In this document: positions 25,892-33,842 of the stretch, piece by piece
Layout of the letters: each line of letters opens with the position of its first letter
Position numbering within the stretch: position 1 is the stretch's first letter
Assembly (NCBI GenBank): GCA_024331085.1
Contig: JANDJG010000012.1
Span: 1-43,579, forward strand
Direction: 5' to 3'
Length of the DNA stretch: 43,579 nucleotides
Source: Nitrospira sp.
GTDB lineage: Bacteria > Nitrospirota > Nitrospiria > Nitrospirales > Nitrospiraceae
The notes under the pieces: generated by a model
The model's database searches: none
What the model was told of the DNA's origin: nothing
Seen by the model: the letters and a program-made list of their open reading frames with translations, nothing else
Translations under genes and position numbers: made by a program

Positions 25892-25992
25892 CGCCATTGC
25901 AACCGCACACAGTATTCCGCCCACGAAACCTCGAACTCACCTCGACCGACGCGTGAGATCGGTACGGCCCCCACGGGCTATCAGAGAAATGA

Positions 25993-26550
25993 TTACGACC
26001 TTCGTTTGCCCTGCGACTTTTCTTTCGCCCGTTCCAACCTTCGCCCGGAACGGACCATTTTCATTCCTACAAGCGCTCCGAATCCTACGACCATAACTCC
26101 CATCCCCATCCAGAACCACGGAGGAGAATCGCTCGCCTCGCAGCCGGTTCCAAAATTGACCCGAATCTTCCGCTCGGACTCCAAATCTTTCGGATCGAAC
26201 TGGACTTTGTGATTTTGCTGCTCTCCCCTCGCTTCAATCAGAATAGGATCGCCGAGGTTGTCGTTATGGAGGTGAAAGATCGCTTTGTAATATCCGTCGC
26301 TACCTGTTTTAACAACTTGCCCGTAAGCAATCTTGGTGTCTTTAACCAAAACGTCTACGCCCGCGACTCCCTTTCCATCCACCCCACAGACATACCCATC
26401 GACAGTAAAACGATGGTCTGCCTCATGAGTGGCAGAAACCCAAGAAGGAGCCAAAGTGCCGGCGACCGCACAACACACGGCCATGGCAAGCCCTAGCGGA
26501 ATGTTCTCACACCGCCCGAGCCAAGCCACATTCTGAAACTTGCCTGCCAC
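25993..26550 (-). CDS. carboxypeptidase-regulatory-like (transthyretin-fold) membrane protein
   Basis: About 185 aa, exported. A signal segment (GLAMAVCCAVAGTLAPSWVSA) leads into a CarboxypepD_reg-like beta-sandwich: FTVDGYVCGVDGKGVAGVDVLVKD, TGSDGYYKAIFHLHN and ILIEARGEQQNH. A C-terminal TM helix (FWMGMGVMVVGFGALVGM) and an Arg/Lys-rich cytoplasmic tail follow. The frame is open to a GTG at 26631, but that codon lies inside the predicted promoter, so a later start (GTG 26550, GTG 26529 or ATG 26484) must be used; 26550 is a choice, not certain. Adjacent to and co-directional with the respiratory locus, it may be an envelope accessory factor. Confidence 0.7.
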   Translation of the reverse strand: MAGKFQNVAWLGRCENIPLGLAMAVCCAVAGTLAPSWVSATHEADHRFTVDGYVCGVDGKGVAGVDVLVKDTKIAYGQVVKTGSDGYYKAIFHLHNDNLGDPILIEARGEQQNHKVQFDPKDLESERKIRVNFGTGCEASDSPPWFWMGMGVMVVGFGALVGMKMVRSGRRLERAKEKSQGKRRS

Positions 26551-26621
26551 TCGAATTTCGACGACTCGCCGCCACACTTCGGATCGCAGCAGGCACCGTT
26601 TCAGCAAATTTAGGGCGGGGT

Positions 26622-26650
26622 TTTTTAGCACAGCCCCCTCTCTTTGTCAA
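26622..26650 (-). promoter_or_regulatory. promoter upstream of the carboxypeptidase-regulatory-like gene
   Basis: Minus strand TTGACA (26645-26650), a 17-base spacer and TAAAAA (26622-26627), 10 of 12 consensus matches. The transcript would begin near 26615. Confidence 0.55.
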
Positions 26651-26800
26651 TGAGATGACACACCTTACTTGATCCATACGTCGATCCACTCTCTTGAAAT
26701 AAACCGCCCTCGTTTGGTCGGCACACACAAATCGCCCAACTCATGCTCAACACCTGAAAATCATCGGCCTGAAAAGAAAATAAAAGCGGTTGTGGAGGAG

Positions 26801-27193
26801 CTACAGCAGTCCGCGGTTCCGCGCATCATCCTCGACTCGCTTCGCCTCGGCTCGTCGCTCAGATTCTTTTTTCGACACCCACGCTTCCCAGGATTTGCCG
26901 TCCGCCGTATCCTCGCCGGTAAACGCGATCGTCTCGATCGCGCTGTAGGGAATTCGTCGAGGCGATGGATCATCGACGGGAAAGATCTCGATCCATGGAT
27001 CGACTCCGCCGGCTTCCCGGTTGAACAGATATCCTTCGACAACCTCGCCGGAAGTCAACGTCAGCGTCACATCGCCACGGTAGTCCAACGCAAGTTCCAC
27101 GGCTTCCCCCAATTCCCGCGTCGTTGTCGGCTTAAACAGGCGACCCTGGAGAGAAGTCGAACCATTTGACACATGATTCTTCGTGTCGGTCAT
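26801..27193 (-). CDS. unknown 130-aa protein
   Basis: A soluble protein of no recognised family. The middle (about residues 28-92) reads as a small beta-barrel: AVELALDYRGDVTLTLTSGE, VVEGYLFNRE, IEIFPVDD, RRIPYSAIETIAFTG. This is the strand pattern of Sm-like or PRC-like barrels. The last 30 residues are a charged helix (KKESERRAEAKRVEDDARN). It lies 93 bases downstream of hpnH on the same strand and could be in its transcript. The start ATG sits at 27191-27193 with only a weak ribosome-binding site. Confidence 0.7.
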   Translation of the reverse strand: MTDTKNHVSNGSTSLQGRLFKPTTTRELGEAVELALDYRGDVTLTLTSGEVVEGYLFNREAGGVDPWIEIFPVDDPSPRRIPYSAIETIAFTGEDTADGKSWEAWVSKKESERRAEAKRVEDDARNRGLL

Positions 27194-27286
27194 GAGAGGG
27201 CAGTCACCGCATGAGACAAGGAGATGAAATGAGTTCGCCGGCCTTCCTTGACAAACTTTAGCCCGCTCGCCTTCATGGGCGCGACG

Positions 27287-28303
27287 CTATCGCAGCGTCG
27301 GCAATAACGTGAGCTTGGCTGTACGCACGAACCCCGACAGCGAGCCGAACGTATCGTTCACCGCCGACGCTTCATACCCGCAATGGACCATACATTCGGC
27401 GCACTTCTCGTTTTTGCTCGTGCCATAGTTCTGCCATTCCGTCGTATCCAACAATTCCTGGAAGGTTTTCGCGTAGCCGTCCTGCAACAGATAACAGGGT
27501 CTCTGCCATCCAAAAATGTTGTAGGTGGGATTGCCCCATGGCGTACAGTGATAATCTCGTTTTCCCATCAGAAAATCCAAGAACAACGGCGACTGATTGA
27601 ACTTCCACGAGCGCTTGGGCCGACTGAGAATTTTCGAGAACAACTCTTTGGTTTTGGCTTTCTTGAGGAAGTGCTGCTGGTCGGGGGCTTTTTGATAACT
27701 GTAGCCGGGCGAGATCATCATCCCCTCCACACCGAGCATCATCATTTCATCAAAAAACTGGCGCACTCGGTCAGGGTTGGCATCATCGAAGAGCGTGGTA
27801 TTGGTGGTCACACGATGGCCTAGTTTCAACGCTTCTTTGATCGCCCTAACAGCGATCTCATACACACCGTCCCGGCAGACGGCCATATCATGCTCGTTCT
27901 TGAGCCCGTCCATGTGCACGCTGAACGTCAGATACTGCGACGGCTTGAACTCCTTGAGTTTCCGTTCGAGCAAAATTGCGTTCGTGCAGACATAGAGATA
28001 CCGTTTTTGCGCCACCAACCCCTCGACAATCCGCCCGATTTCCGGATGAATGAGCGGCTCGCCGCCCGGAATCGCCACGATCGGCGCGCCGCACTCCTCG
28101 GCCGCGGCCCAGCACTGTTCGGGAGTCAACCGTTTATCAAGGATATGGTCGGGATACTGGATCTTGCCGCATCCGGCGCAGGCCAGGTTGCAACGAAACA
28201 AAGGCTCGAGCATCAACACCAGCGGATAACGCTTGATTCCTTTCAACTTTTTCGAAAGCACGTAGCTCGCGACGGTCAACATTTGAGATACGGGGACGGC
28301 CAT
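27287..28303 (-). CDS. hpnH: hopanoid biosynthesis radical SAM protein HpnH (adenosylhopane-forming)
   Basis: A 338-aa B12-independent radical SAM enzyme that adds the adenosyl group of S-adenosylmethionine to diploptene, giving adenosylhopane, the first step to extended hopanoids. The [4Fe-4S] motif CNLACAGC uses Cys38, Cys42 and Cys45. IPGGEPLIHPEI is the GGE-type SAM-binding strand, and a C-terminal Cys cluster (KCAECMVHCGYEAS) is family-typical. A GGAG site precedes the ATG, and a good promoter lies 80 bases upstream. The cyclase and HpnG are encoded 14 kb away in this window, so hopanoid genes are split into two loci. Confidence 0.95.
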   Translation of the reverse strand: MAVPVSQMLTVASYVLSKKLKGIKRYPLVLMLEPLFRCNLACAGCGKIQYPDHILDKRLTPEQCWAAAEECGAPIVAIPGGEPLIHPEIGRIVEGLVAQKRYLYVCTNAILLERKLKEFKPSQYLTFSVHMDGLKNEHDMAVCRDGVYEIAVRAIKEALKLGHRVTTNTTLFDDANPDRVRQFFDEMMMLGVEGMMISPGYSYQKAPDQQHFLKKAKTKELFSKILSRPKRSWKFNQSPLFLDFLMGKRDYHCTPWGNPTYNIFGWQRPCYLLQDGYAKTFQELLDTTEWQNYGTSKNEKCAECMVHCGYEASAVNDTFGSLSGFVRTAKLTLLPTLR

Positions 28304-28664
28304 TCCGTTCTCCTTCCACTCGTTCTGTCGTGATAACAGCGGCGAACCGCCGCACGAATTGGCTTGTTCGCAAACGGGAGGGATTCTAACACCCGCCGAA
28401 AAGAGCCGTCAATTTGAGCTGCCATGCCCGATGAGGGGCTCAGACTAGAAAGCGGCGGGCACGCTATCTACATCTCCCTCCGCAGGAGGCAAACGGAAAC
28501 AGGGCTATCCAGCAAGCCAAGAAAGCCCCTTGTTTTCCGTCATCTGCCAGAAGGGGATATGAGCCATCGGGAAGAACCGAGCGCTAACGGTTTCCGGCCC
28601 TCTTGCGACCTATTTCGACTCCTCCATCAAGATCTTCCTAGATCTTCGAAAAAAGAATAGGAAG
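28304..28664. other. intergenic region between hpnH and the 689-aa gene
   Basis: About 360 bases containing the hpnH promoter and leader. A plus-strand ORF at 28424-28660 (78 codons) has no ribosome-binding site or recognisable sequence. AGATCTTC occurs twice close together at about 28631 and 28641. I see no gene here. Confidence 0.45.
28383..28412 (-). promoter_or_regulatory. promoter of hpnH
   Basis: Minus strand TTGACG (28407-28412), an 18-base spacer and TAGAAT (28383-28388), 10 of 12 consensus matches. Predicted start near 28376 leaves a leader of about 72 nt. Confidence 0.6.
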
Positions 28665-28697
28665 GCCCGCCGCCACAACGAGCGAGGCGGCGGGCCC
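28665..28697 (-). terminator. intrinsic terminator after the 689-aa gene
   Basis: A perfect 11-bp G/C stem (GGCCCGCCGCC and its complement) with an 11-base loop, followed on the minus strand by TTCCTATTCTTTTTT. It lies 29 bases beyond the stop at 28726. On the plus strand only CTTT follows, so direction is minus. Confidence 0.8.
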
Positions 28698-28725
28698 TTT
28701 ACCAGTCACACGGCACCACACCCCC

Positions 28726-30795
28726 TCAGGAATTTACCACGGAAATAGACCTCGTGCTGCTATTCCAATCGATAACTTGATTGATCAACCAATTGGCAGA
28801 TGGGCCATGATCAAAACCGCTGGGATTGAACTGACGACCCCATGCCTCAATTCGCACGTGGTAGCAGCCGGGCGGGCGGTCACCGGGCAACCGCAGAACG
28901 GCGGTACGGGGCACACTGTTGTCATTTTGGTTAATGTGCCATCGGTAATAGGTATCCTCATCTGTCTCAAAAGAGAGAGCACCGGCTCCACACCCACTTG
29001 CCGAAAGCTGCGCATCCCGCAAGTGTGCAGCCGATGCCTGCCAGACCACTCGCAGGTGCACATCCATTCCGGCCGGCCGTATCAACACCGGACACACGGC
29101 CGGTAACAAGGTCGAATTGCTGTCGGTCCAAGGAATGGCCAGTGGAATCGATGCGGACCGCCAGCGAATTTCATGAAAAAGAACGACGGGACTCGAGTTA
29201 TCCACGAGGAATCGTCTGGGACTGCTCGTGTGGGTCACGGTGATGGAACTGCCGGAGTCCACCCCTAACTCTAAGCGTATCTCATAAAGACCTCGAGGGA
29301 AGTTATGTGTCGGCCAGGATAGGAGCCAGTTGGGATGCGCCACCAGTCCAGCCGACAAGATGGGATACCAACCGTTGACGTCGGGAACAACATGGATCGG
29401 CGCACCGGGCCCCAGTCTTGGCATCCACCATTCCAGCCCTGTAAAGGGCACCGAAGCCGTCAAAACAGAGGTTTCGGGGGCTTGATACGAGTACGTCAGC
29501 CGGTAATGAGTCGCATTACCGATCCGATGGCAGCCATGTAAATTTAGTGTGCGGGCATACGGCGCATGGGCCGGATAGGATTGCGGCGTTGTAGAGCGAC
29601 CATCCGGAGGACGCGGTCTATTCACCCGCGTGGCAACACCGAGTGAGTCATCGTGGTGCGTCGGTTCGAGCGGCATATATCCAGCCGTCACAATTGCCGG
29701 GATATCCTGACAGACGATCCCCTGAACCGTCCCACAATGCGGCGTCGAGATGGCAGCCCCAGAGGCGATCAGTGTCACATGCAGGTTGCTCGGGGCATTC
29801 CAACGCACATCGAAAAAGCTCTCGGAGTAGATTGTCTCTTCGTTGCCGTCACCGTCCACATCCTGCGTCACCCGGAAGGTCAGATCGGGCACGTCAAGGA
29901 TCGCTTGCCACACTGGAACAAAGACATCTCGGCAGCGCCAGAACGGACCGATAAATCGATTGACATCAAGTTGTTCCAGCAATGCCGCTGCCGATGGTGC
30001 CCCGGCCAACTCCGCCACATTGATTTCCATCTTTGCTTTCGCCTGCTTGCCTTTATCGTCATTTCGACGAATCTCCGAAGGAATCGGCGGAGGAACCGGC
30101 TGAGAAAACACTGGACGATCGAGTTCAGCATCAAGCTCGCGTACATTGGCACCGAATTCTGTGCTTCCCATCACGGCTTCCAAACGCCGAATCACTGTGT
30201 CGTCCGCATAGGTCCGAATCATGTCGATATGCTGAGGCGTCAGGCGGAACAACGGTGGGTCTGGCGGCGGAAAGGGCGGGACAGGAAGTTGGAGATCGGG
30301 GATAAGAGGACGCAAGAGGTCTCGAAGATTCGGCTTAAAAATTTCCGGGAAACAGATCCGTTCCCGACGAAAACGTATGTAGCGATCGATATCCCAGTAG
30401 GGAAGATACACACAGAAGTTCCCACAGGCATCTGTTGTGACCGTGGTTAAAACTTCTCGCCGACATCGGATCGGAAACAGCCAGAAGAAAGGATTGCCCA
30501 CTGGGAAGAACCCAAGAAAGGAACAGTCCGTGTCTTCAACATGAACGGTGGCGTTCGGAACCGCCTCATAGTTTCCTGTAGCTGGATTGAGCTTGACCAC
30601 TCTCCCGCAGATACGGCGAAATAACAGGAGTGCCGGATCGAGTCGCCACTTCAGCAACTCGTGCGCTTTGGCGAGTGGCAAACCGATTAACTGCTTGACC
30701 TCTAGATTTGCCAACCGTGACAAGTAGAGCGCTTGTCGCTCGGTCAACCGCCTTTCTTCTGGGGATTCAAATTGAGCCGCCTTATTCTTGTCCAT
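28726..30795 (-). CDS. unknown 689-aa beta-rich protein with Ca2+-loop motif
   Basis: I do not recognise this family. Residues 1-58 are helical (ESPEERRLTERQALYLSRL). Residues about 60-135 resemble a carboxypeptidase-regulatory/transthyretin domain (ICGRVVKLNPATG, VPNATVHVEDTD, TTVTTDACGNFCVYLP). A Pro-rich linker (170-182) and a second helical segment follow. DVDGDGNEE (312-320) is a Ca2+-loop of the EF-hand/thrombospondin-3 type. The rest (330-689) is beta-rich with many Trp, His and Cys and resembles repeated Ig-like modules. No signal peptide, lipobox or TM segment is present, so it would stay inside or leave by a signal-less route. A small Cys-rich gene precedes it. Confidence 0.75.
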   Translation of the reverse strand: MDKNKAAQFESPEERRLTERQALYLSRLANLEVKQLIGLPLAKAHELLKWRLDPALLLFRRICGRVVKLNPATGNYEAVPNATVHVEDTDCSFLGFFPVGNPFFWLFPIRCRREVLTTVTTDACGNFCVYLPYWDIDRYIRFRRERICFPEIFKPNLRDLLRPLIPDLQLPVPPFPPPDPPLFRLTPQHIDMIRTYADDTVIRRLEAVMGSTEFGANVRELDAELDRPVFSQPVPPPIPSEIRRNDDKGKQAKAKMEINVAELAGAPSAAALLEQLDVNRFIGPFWRCRDVFVPVWQAILDVPDLTFRVTQDVDGDGNEETIYSESFFDVRWNAPSNLHVTLIASGAAISTPHCGTVQGIVCQDIPAIVTAGYMPLEPTHHDDSLGVATRVNRPRPPDGRSTTPQSYPAHAPYARTLNLHGCHRIGNATHYRLTYSYQAPETSVLTASVPFTGLEWWMPRLGPGAPIHVVPDVNGWYPILSAGLVAHPNWLLSWPTHNFPRGLYEIRLELGVDSGSSITVTHTSSPRRFLVDNSSPVVLFHEIRWRSASIPLAIPWTDSNSTLLPAVCPVLIRPAGMDVHLRVVWQASAAHLRDAQLSASGCGAGALSFETDEDTYYRWHINQNDNSVPRTAVLRLPGDRPPGCYHVRIEAWGRQFNPSGFDHGPSANWLINQVIDWNSSTRSISVVNS

Positions 30796-30900
30796 GGCAG
30801 AATGTCTCCTTCATTAAAAATTAATTTCCTCTGGCTTCTGAACCCGATGCCTATTGTCTGCTACAAACTCGGTGCCACGAGTAGAGAACGCTCCTCGAAG

Positions 30901-31086
30901 CTAGCCATTCTCCTCCTTCGCTCCTTCAGGGCAACAACGATACTCCTGCGCCTTGTCGAGCAGCTCGATCTTGCGTTTCAAAAGCTGGTTTTCCAATTCC
31001 ATCCGTTCCAGCTCGAGCTGCATTTTTCTTTGCAGTTCGGGCTCGCACACGTTGCAGACATCCAGACATCCTTTTCGGGGCAACAT
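30901..31086 (-). CDS. small Cys-rich coiled-coil protein, probably with a frame change at its N-terminus
   Basis: The frame from ATG 31086 gives 61 aa: CLDVCNVCEPE, then a clear heptad helix (QRKMQLELERMELENQLLKRK) and RCCPEG. It has no ribosome-binding site. A second frame with an excellent GGAGGTG site starts at ATG 31136 (MTRKDEANPLTTFGDIPCCPEK) and has coherent sequence until about 31071. A one-base shift at CCCCGAAAAGG (31070-31080) would join both into one protein of about 77 aa with CCPEKGCLDVCNVC. It may be a sequencing or assembly indel, a mutation, or programmed shifting. It precedes the 689-aa gene by 105 bases on the same strand. Confidence 0.5.
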   Translation of the reverse strand: MLPRKGCLDVCNVCEPELQRKMQLELERMELENQLLKRKIELLDKAQEYRCCPEGAKEENG

Positions 31087-31739
31087 GGAATATCCCCGAA
31101 CGTTGTCAGTGGATTCGCTTCATCTTTACGGGTCATCGCTGCACCTCCATCCTTAGGTATGAATGCGTCCTTGCGCCATTGCTGAACATCTGTTCGCGAC
31201 ATGCGGTTTCGCAACCTGAATCGGGCGATCTTTTTCCCCGCCTTCACGTCAACGACGGTTTCGCCCCCTCTTTCATCACCTCCTTTTCATCACCCCTTTG
31301 CCTATGCCGCGAATACTGTTTCTCCCTAGGCCAGAATTCAGCACCTTCTTCGCTCTTTTGTTCACAAGCTGTTCTTCAACTCACGGTTGCCCGATGGGCC
31401 TAGGCAAGACCATTGAGACCCGTCGCCGCCAGTCAACCTCTTATTTGATCATCCTTCTCTGTCATCTCCTTTTCATGGGATCCTCTCTACGGATCCTCGC
31501 GGGGCAACGGCTCTGCTCAAAACAGCTACGTAGAGCCACGCATAGACCATGCCACGCCTTACCTGCCGCAGAGCGGTCAGGTTGACAACGCTCTCCTCCT
31601 AGCTTCTTGGAACAGAACGCCCCACCGACTACGGTTGTTGCGAGCTTCCCTCAAGTGATAGAGAACAAGCTCGTTTTTGATCGTCAGGCGGTTATCTCGA
31701 TGGGCAAGCGAATGATCGGACGGGATACGAGACCGTTTC

Positions 31740-31770
31740 AAATACAAGTATTAATACTTAATACGTATTT
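31740..31770. repeat. nested AT-rich palindromes
   Basis: AAGTATTAATACTT (31746-31759) is a perfect 14-base palindrome and AATACGTATT (31760-31769) is a perfect 10-base palindrome directly beside it. Outer AAATAC (31740-31745) and GTATTT (31765-31770) are also complementary. These could be regulator sites. Confidence 0.55.
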
Positions 31771-31788
31771 GCCTGTTCGCTAGCAGAC

Positions 31789-31817
31789 TGTATCCATATG
31801 TATCCTGGTCTGTATCC
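31789..31817 (+). repeat. three phased TGTATCC direct repeats
   Basis: TGTATCC begins at 31789, 31799 and 31811, that is with 10- and 12-base periods, about one helical turn each. Copies would face the same side of the DNA, as in iterated protein-binding sites. Confidence 0.5.
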
Positions 31818-32236
31818 AAGCTAATTCACCACATGTGTCTATTTAGGTGAACAGAACAACGACCGGTGAAGGCTTTCTCCTGCACAGAGAAACAGCGCGC
31901 CGACTTCGCAACTGATACTTCTTTGAATTACGGGTGACGATTCAAGCCTTCCAGAAGAGTTTTGGCGGTCACTTCCCCCACGGAAGTGATCGCCATGCTA
32001 TGGACGAGCCGACATCCATCTTACCTTTCTGAATATCACCTTCCTGGACTGATTCCAGACAGGGAGCAGCCGACTTTTCCCTCTTGCTCCAACCTACATT
32101 GCATGAAGGGGCCACACGAGACGATTGACAAGACTCTGCCGAGTCAATGATGGGAGCCCCACGCCGCAAGACCTTTTCCGGAGGCTTGGTTCAATGATCC
32201 ATCAAAAAGGCACAGAGGGGGGAACAGATTATGGTA

Positions 32237-32311
32237 TGGAGGCGCCGGGCGGGTTCGAACCGCCGCATCGCAGTTTTGCAGACTGCTCCCTTACCACTTG
32301 GGTACGGCGCC
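32237..32311 (-). tRNA. tRNA-Cys (anticodon GCA)
   Basis: Minus-strand cloverleaf of 75 nt with encoded CCA (32237-32239). Acceptor arms GGCGCCG/CGGCGCC pair fully, the anticodon loop CTGCAAA gives GCA (cysteine), and the T-arm carries GTTCGAACC. The D-arm AAGTGGTAAGG is short, as in other cysteine tRNAs. Confidence 0.96.
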
Positions 32312-32324
32312 CTGAAGAGGAGGC

Positions 32325-32354
32325 ATTATAATCGGTTCTTTTTCATGAACACAA
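32325..32354 (-). promoter_or_regulatory. promoter of tRNA-Cys
   Basis: A perfect TATAAT -10 box (minus strand, 32325-32330) lies 13 bases before the mature 5' end, with TTGTGT (32349-32354) 18 bases upstream as a weak -35. Confidence 0.6.
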
Positions 32355-32383
32355 CACACGCGTCGCACCGCATCCATCGCGAG

Positions 32384-33715
32384 TCAGTTTTGCCCGACCA
32401 CGTTAGAAGGCTGCGCGAATCGGTCCCCGAGAGAAGGTTGAGAGGCCTTCGGGGAGGGCTGGCTTCTCAACAGCAGTCCGAACAAAATGAACATGGCGAT
32501 TCCGAGATGATGATAACTCTTCAGCATTTCCCATTTCGCGGAGCCTACCACTTCGTAATTCAGAACAACCGTCAGCACAACGTAGAGCCCCAGCATGATG
32601 TAGCCGACTCGACTCAATCGGCCGCTTACTCGCGCTGCGGCCGCCACCACAATGCAAGCCGCTGGAATCATCCAGACCAAGTGCTGGTCCCACGTAATGG
32701 GAGACAAGAACAGAGCCAACATCAAGGTGCCGGCGCAATCCTTCGCCCAGGTGAGATCGCCGGGTCCATCGAACGACCGCTTGCTGGCCCTCGCGAAAAA
32801 AGCAAGCAGGCCAAGCGCCGCAGCGCCGACGATCGCGTTGGCAACCGGGGGAGGAAGATCCAGCACCGGCCTGTACTCGGGATCAACTTGGCGAAGCCGA
32901 TGAGTCATCGGATAAGCGACAAGGTATCGCAGCATCGTGTGTCGCAAGGAAAGATTGGCCTTCTGCAACTCGTTTTCTTGTCGTCCCTCTACTTGACGGT
33001 CAAGCACGGACAACAGCGCGTTGTTCGTCCATTCCACATGGTGATCCCACCAACTTGCCGCCCCCATGTACGGAAGAGGCAACAGAATCCAAAAGAAAAC
33101 GGCCAGGACGGTATAGGTCGCCACGCGCCACTGCCGTTTCCATGCAAACAAGAGCACAAAGAGAGCTGGAGTGATCTTGAGTACGATGCCGAGCCCGACT
33201 AACGCCGCGCCGAGCCGTTCCCTCCCCACCCATATTGCGTAAAGCCCTCCGGTTAGAATGCCAAGCAAGATCAGGTGCGGTCCTCCGTCATCCAGATCGT
33301 TCAGAATGAACTGCAGAGTCAGCACACCGGCCCCCGCTCCCAGCCATAAGCGATTCGCCGGCCTTACGCCAGTCTCGGCTCCCAACATCCGTTGAAACAG
33401 CCTGATCGTCATGACCAAACAGCCGATCGCAACGGCGTAGCGCAGGATCAAGCTCAGATTTCGCTCGAAAAACAGCAGGGGTGCGAAATAGATGCCGGTG
33501 GTCGGCAGATACATGTAACAGTAGTCATTGGCGTAGAGATACTCTCCCGAGAGAAAACGCCTGCCGATCTCGCGATGGATGTCGATATCTCGGAAGTGAA
33601 AGGATCGCCCGAAGGAGATAATGTACCCGTGTATCCCTGCGGCAATCACGAGAACGAGGGTGCCCACCCTTCTCGCAAGAGGAGATGCCATGAACGCTCG
33701 GATCCAAGAACTCAT
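32384..33715 (-). CDS. GT87-type (DUF2029) membrane glycosyltransferase
   Basis: A 443-aa polytopic protein with about 10 TM helices. The early periplasmic loop FRDIDIHREIGRRFLSGEYLYAND is typical of the GT-C family GT87 (polyprenyl-phosphate-mannose-dependent mannosyltransferases), as are YLPTTGIYFAPL and the KITPALFVLLFAWKRQW segment. Such enzymes transfer sugars from a lipid-linked donor on the outer face of the inner membrane. Donor and acceptor cannot be read here. It lies 127 bases downstream of ispG, at the end of the isoprenoid/hopanoid block, so a polyprenyl- or hopanoid-linked substrate is conceivable but unproven. Confidence 0.8.
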   Translation of the reverse strand: MSSWIRAFMASPLARRVGTLVLVIAAGIHGYIISFGRSFHFRDIDIHREIGRRFLSGEYLYANDYCYMYLPTTGIYFAPLLFFERNLSLILRYAVAIGCLVMTIRLFQRMLGAETGVRPANRLWLGAGAGVLTLQFILNDLDDGGPHLILLGILTGGLYAIWVGRERLGAALVGLGIVLKITPALFVLLFAWKRQWRVATYTVLAVFFWILLPLPYMGAASWWDHHVEWTNNALLSVLDRQVEGRQENELQKANLSLRHTMLRYLVAYPMTHRLRQVDPEYRPVLDLPPPVANAIVGAAALGLLAFFARASKRSFDGPGDLTWAKDCAGTLMLALFLSPITWDQHLVWMIPAACIVVAAAARVSGRLSRVGYIMLGLYVVLTVVLNYEVVGSAKWEMLKSYHHLGIAMFILFGLLLRSQPSPKASQPSLGDRFAQPSNVVGQN

Positions 33716-33842
33716 GGAAAGACGATCGCTGTCTTAAGCAAGAAGGTAGGACTGCATCGTTCACGTAACGTTGTCGGTTGTGCTCGAAGAGGGAGTCGAC
33801 GGGCCGGTACTTCGGGAAGCAACGTTCTTCTCGACGAGTCGC

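Larger units (their letters stand above)
31250..32236. other. gene-poor, AT-richer gap of about 1 kb
   Basis: No gene can be supported on either strand. It is noticeably richer in A/T than its surroundings at 31730-31860, where palindromes and three phased TGTATCC repeats occur. GGATCCTC is repeated with a 5-base gap near 31480-31500. The minus strand at 31941-32030 has a short frame (AITSVGEVTAKTLLEGLNRHP) that could be a gene remnant. The gap separates an unknown-gene block from tRNA-Cys. Confidence 0.45.

Noticed and set aside
28424..28660. 78-codon plus-strand ORF between hpnH and the 689-aa gene
   Set aside because: No ribosome-binding site, no domain, ends at the terminator of the opposite gene.
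31298..31585. 95-codon plus-strand ORF in the AT-rich gap
   Set aside because: Irregular composition, no ribosome-binding site, no recognisable motif.
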